A stretch of 64,000 nt of DNA from the NCBI GenBank assembly GCA_934255135.1, contig CAKQMV010000008.1, positions 1-64,000 of the forward strand. Reading direction: 5' to 3'. The position numbers and the translations under genes were made by a program. The first letter of the stretch is position 1; every line of letters begins with the position of its first letter. Under the pieces are notes generated by a model. That model was not told the DNA's origin. It ran no database searches and worked only from the letters and a program-made list of their open reading frames with translations. Shown in pieces: positions 63,636 to 64,000 of this stretch. The stretch is from an uncultured Clostridia bacterium. GTDB lineage: Bacteria > Bacillota > Clostridia > Peptostreptococcales > Anaerovoracaceae.

Positions 63636-64000
63636 ATGTCAAAAGGATATTCAAGTCTTGTCCGCAACATGCTGATCGTCGTGTTCGGTAATCTTGTATA
63701 TGCGACTGGAGTAGTATTCTTCATTCTGCCGGGAGGTCTCATCACTGGAGGAACAACAGGTATTGCACTCGTTGTAAACCAGCTTACGGGACTTCAGATT
63801 TCACTTTTTGTAGGAATCTTTAACGTAATCATGTTCTCAGCAGGCGCCTTAATTCTCGGTAAGGAGTTCGCTCTGACAACACTTCTTAGTACCATCAGTT
63901 ACCCGCTTCTTCTCGGAACTCTTCAGAAGGCGGTAGGCGATTTTGTACTTACAGACGACAAGCTTATATGTGCACTCTTCGGAGGTATGTGCATCGGATG
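63636..64000 (+). CDS. YitT-family (DUF161) membrane protein, 3' end outside window
   Basis: The first 121 residues are visible and the frame is open at the window edge. Hydrophobic helices and the family segment GNLVYATGVVFFILPGGLITGG followed by TTGIALVV (given here with a break) match YitT/YpjC-type proteins with an N-terminal five-helix domain and usually a C-terminal DUF2179 domain. Function is unknown. GGAGG lies about 10 nt before the ATG and partly overlaps the end of the terminator T-run. Confidence 0.82.
   Translation, partial: MSKGYSSLVRNMLIVVFGNLVYATGVVFFILPGGLITGGTTGIALVVNQLTGLQISLFVGIFNVIMFSAGALILGKEFALTTLLSTISYPLLLGTLQKAVGDFVLTDDKLICALFGGMCIG

Overview
The window is one contiguous stretch of an anaerobic Bacillota chromosome, most likely class Clostridia. 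The evidence is strong AGGAGG-type ribosome binding sites, a Clostridia-style TPP-riboswitch thiamine operon, an oxygen-sensitive [FeFe] hydrogenase with HydE, several radical-SAM enzymes, and a gram-positive type rimP-nusA-rnpM-infB cluster. The genus cannot be fixed from the sequence alone. No rRNA, tRNA, prophage, insertion sequence or CRISPR array was seen.

Layout. 1-759 is non-coding and holds twelve 42-bp tandem palindromic repeats plus a second degenerate repeat. 760-2127 is a MATE exporter. 2255-8235 is a complete TPP-riboswitch-controlled thiamine operon (thiS-F-G-H-E-D-C). 8236-8776 is a non-coding patch with a family of short palindromes. 8777-14222 (minus strand) carries a fused ABC ATPase/FtsX-type permease, a Na/phosphate cotransporter-PhoU protein and a small membrane protein. 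14404-19726 carries tex and a ydjI/ydjG/ydjH-like trio. 19931-25178 carries an NhaC antiporter, a ThiXYZ-like HMP uptake system with a thiamine-binding DUF77 protein, and a MscS channel. 25343-28457 carries a GntR/ABC unit, a papain-fold hydrolase and a His-rich CsoR-family repressor.

The most unusual part is 28545-41092. A promoter is followed by a roughly 200-nt structured leader whose helix and intrinsic terminator are mutually exclusive. I do not recognise this leader as a known riboswitch class. It precedes a tightly overlapping operon: a TM1266-type ACT protein, a NifH-like reductase, a fused NifD-NifK-like protein, a second NifH-like reductase, separate NifD-like and NifK-like proteins, hypF, hypC, hypD, hypE and hydE. 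This combines two nitrogenase-like systems in tandem, the Fe(CN)2CO-making half of the [NiFe]-hydrogenase maturation set (no hypA or hypB in the window), and one [FeFe]-hydrogenase maturase (no hydF or hydG in the window). A group-B-like [FeFe] hydrogenase with all H-cluster cysteines lies about 6 kb downstream. My inference is an undescribed organometallic-cofactor pathway or an alternative H-cluster assembly route. The sequence supports the gene content and operon structure but not the reaction.

After this come an ABC exporter, a Dus enzyme, NudC, a two-component system, the hydrogenase (minus strand), a second MATE, coaBC, a LOR/SDH-domain protein, a solute-binding lipoprotein paired with a hybrid histidine kinase, an ArsR-HMA-P-type ATPase metal efflux operon, the rimP-nusA-rnpM-infB translation/transcription operon, and the start of a YitT-family membrane protein that runs off the window.
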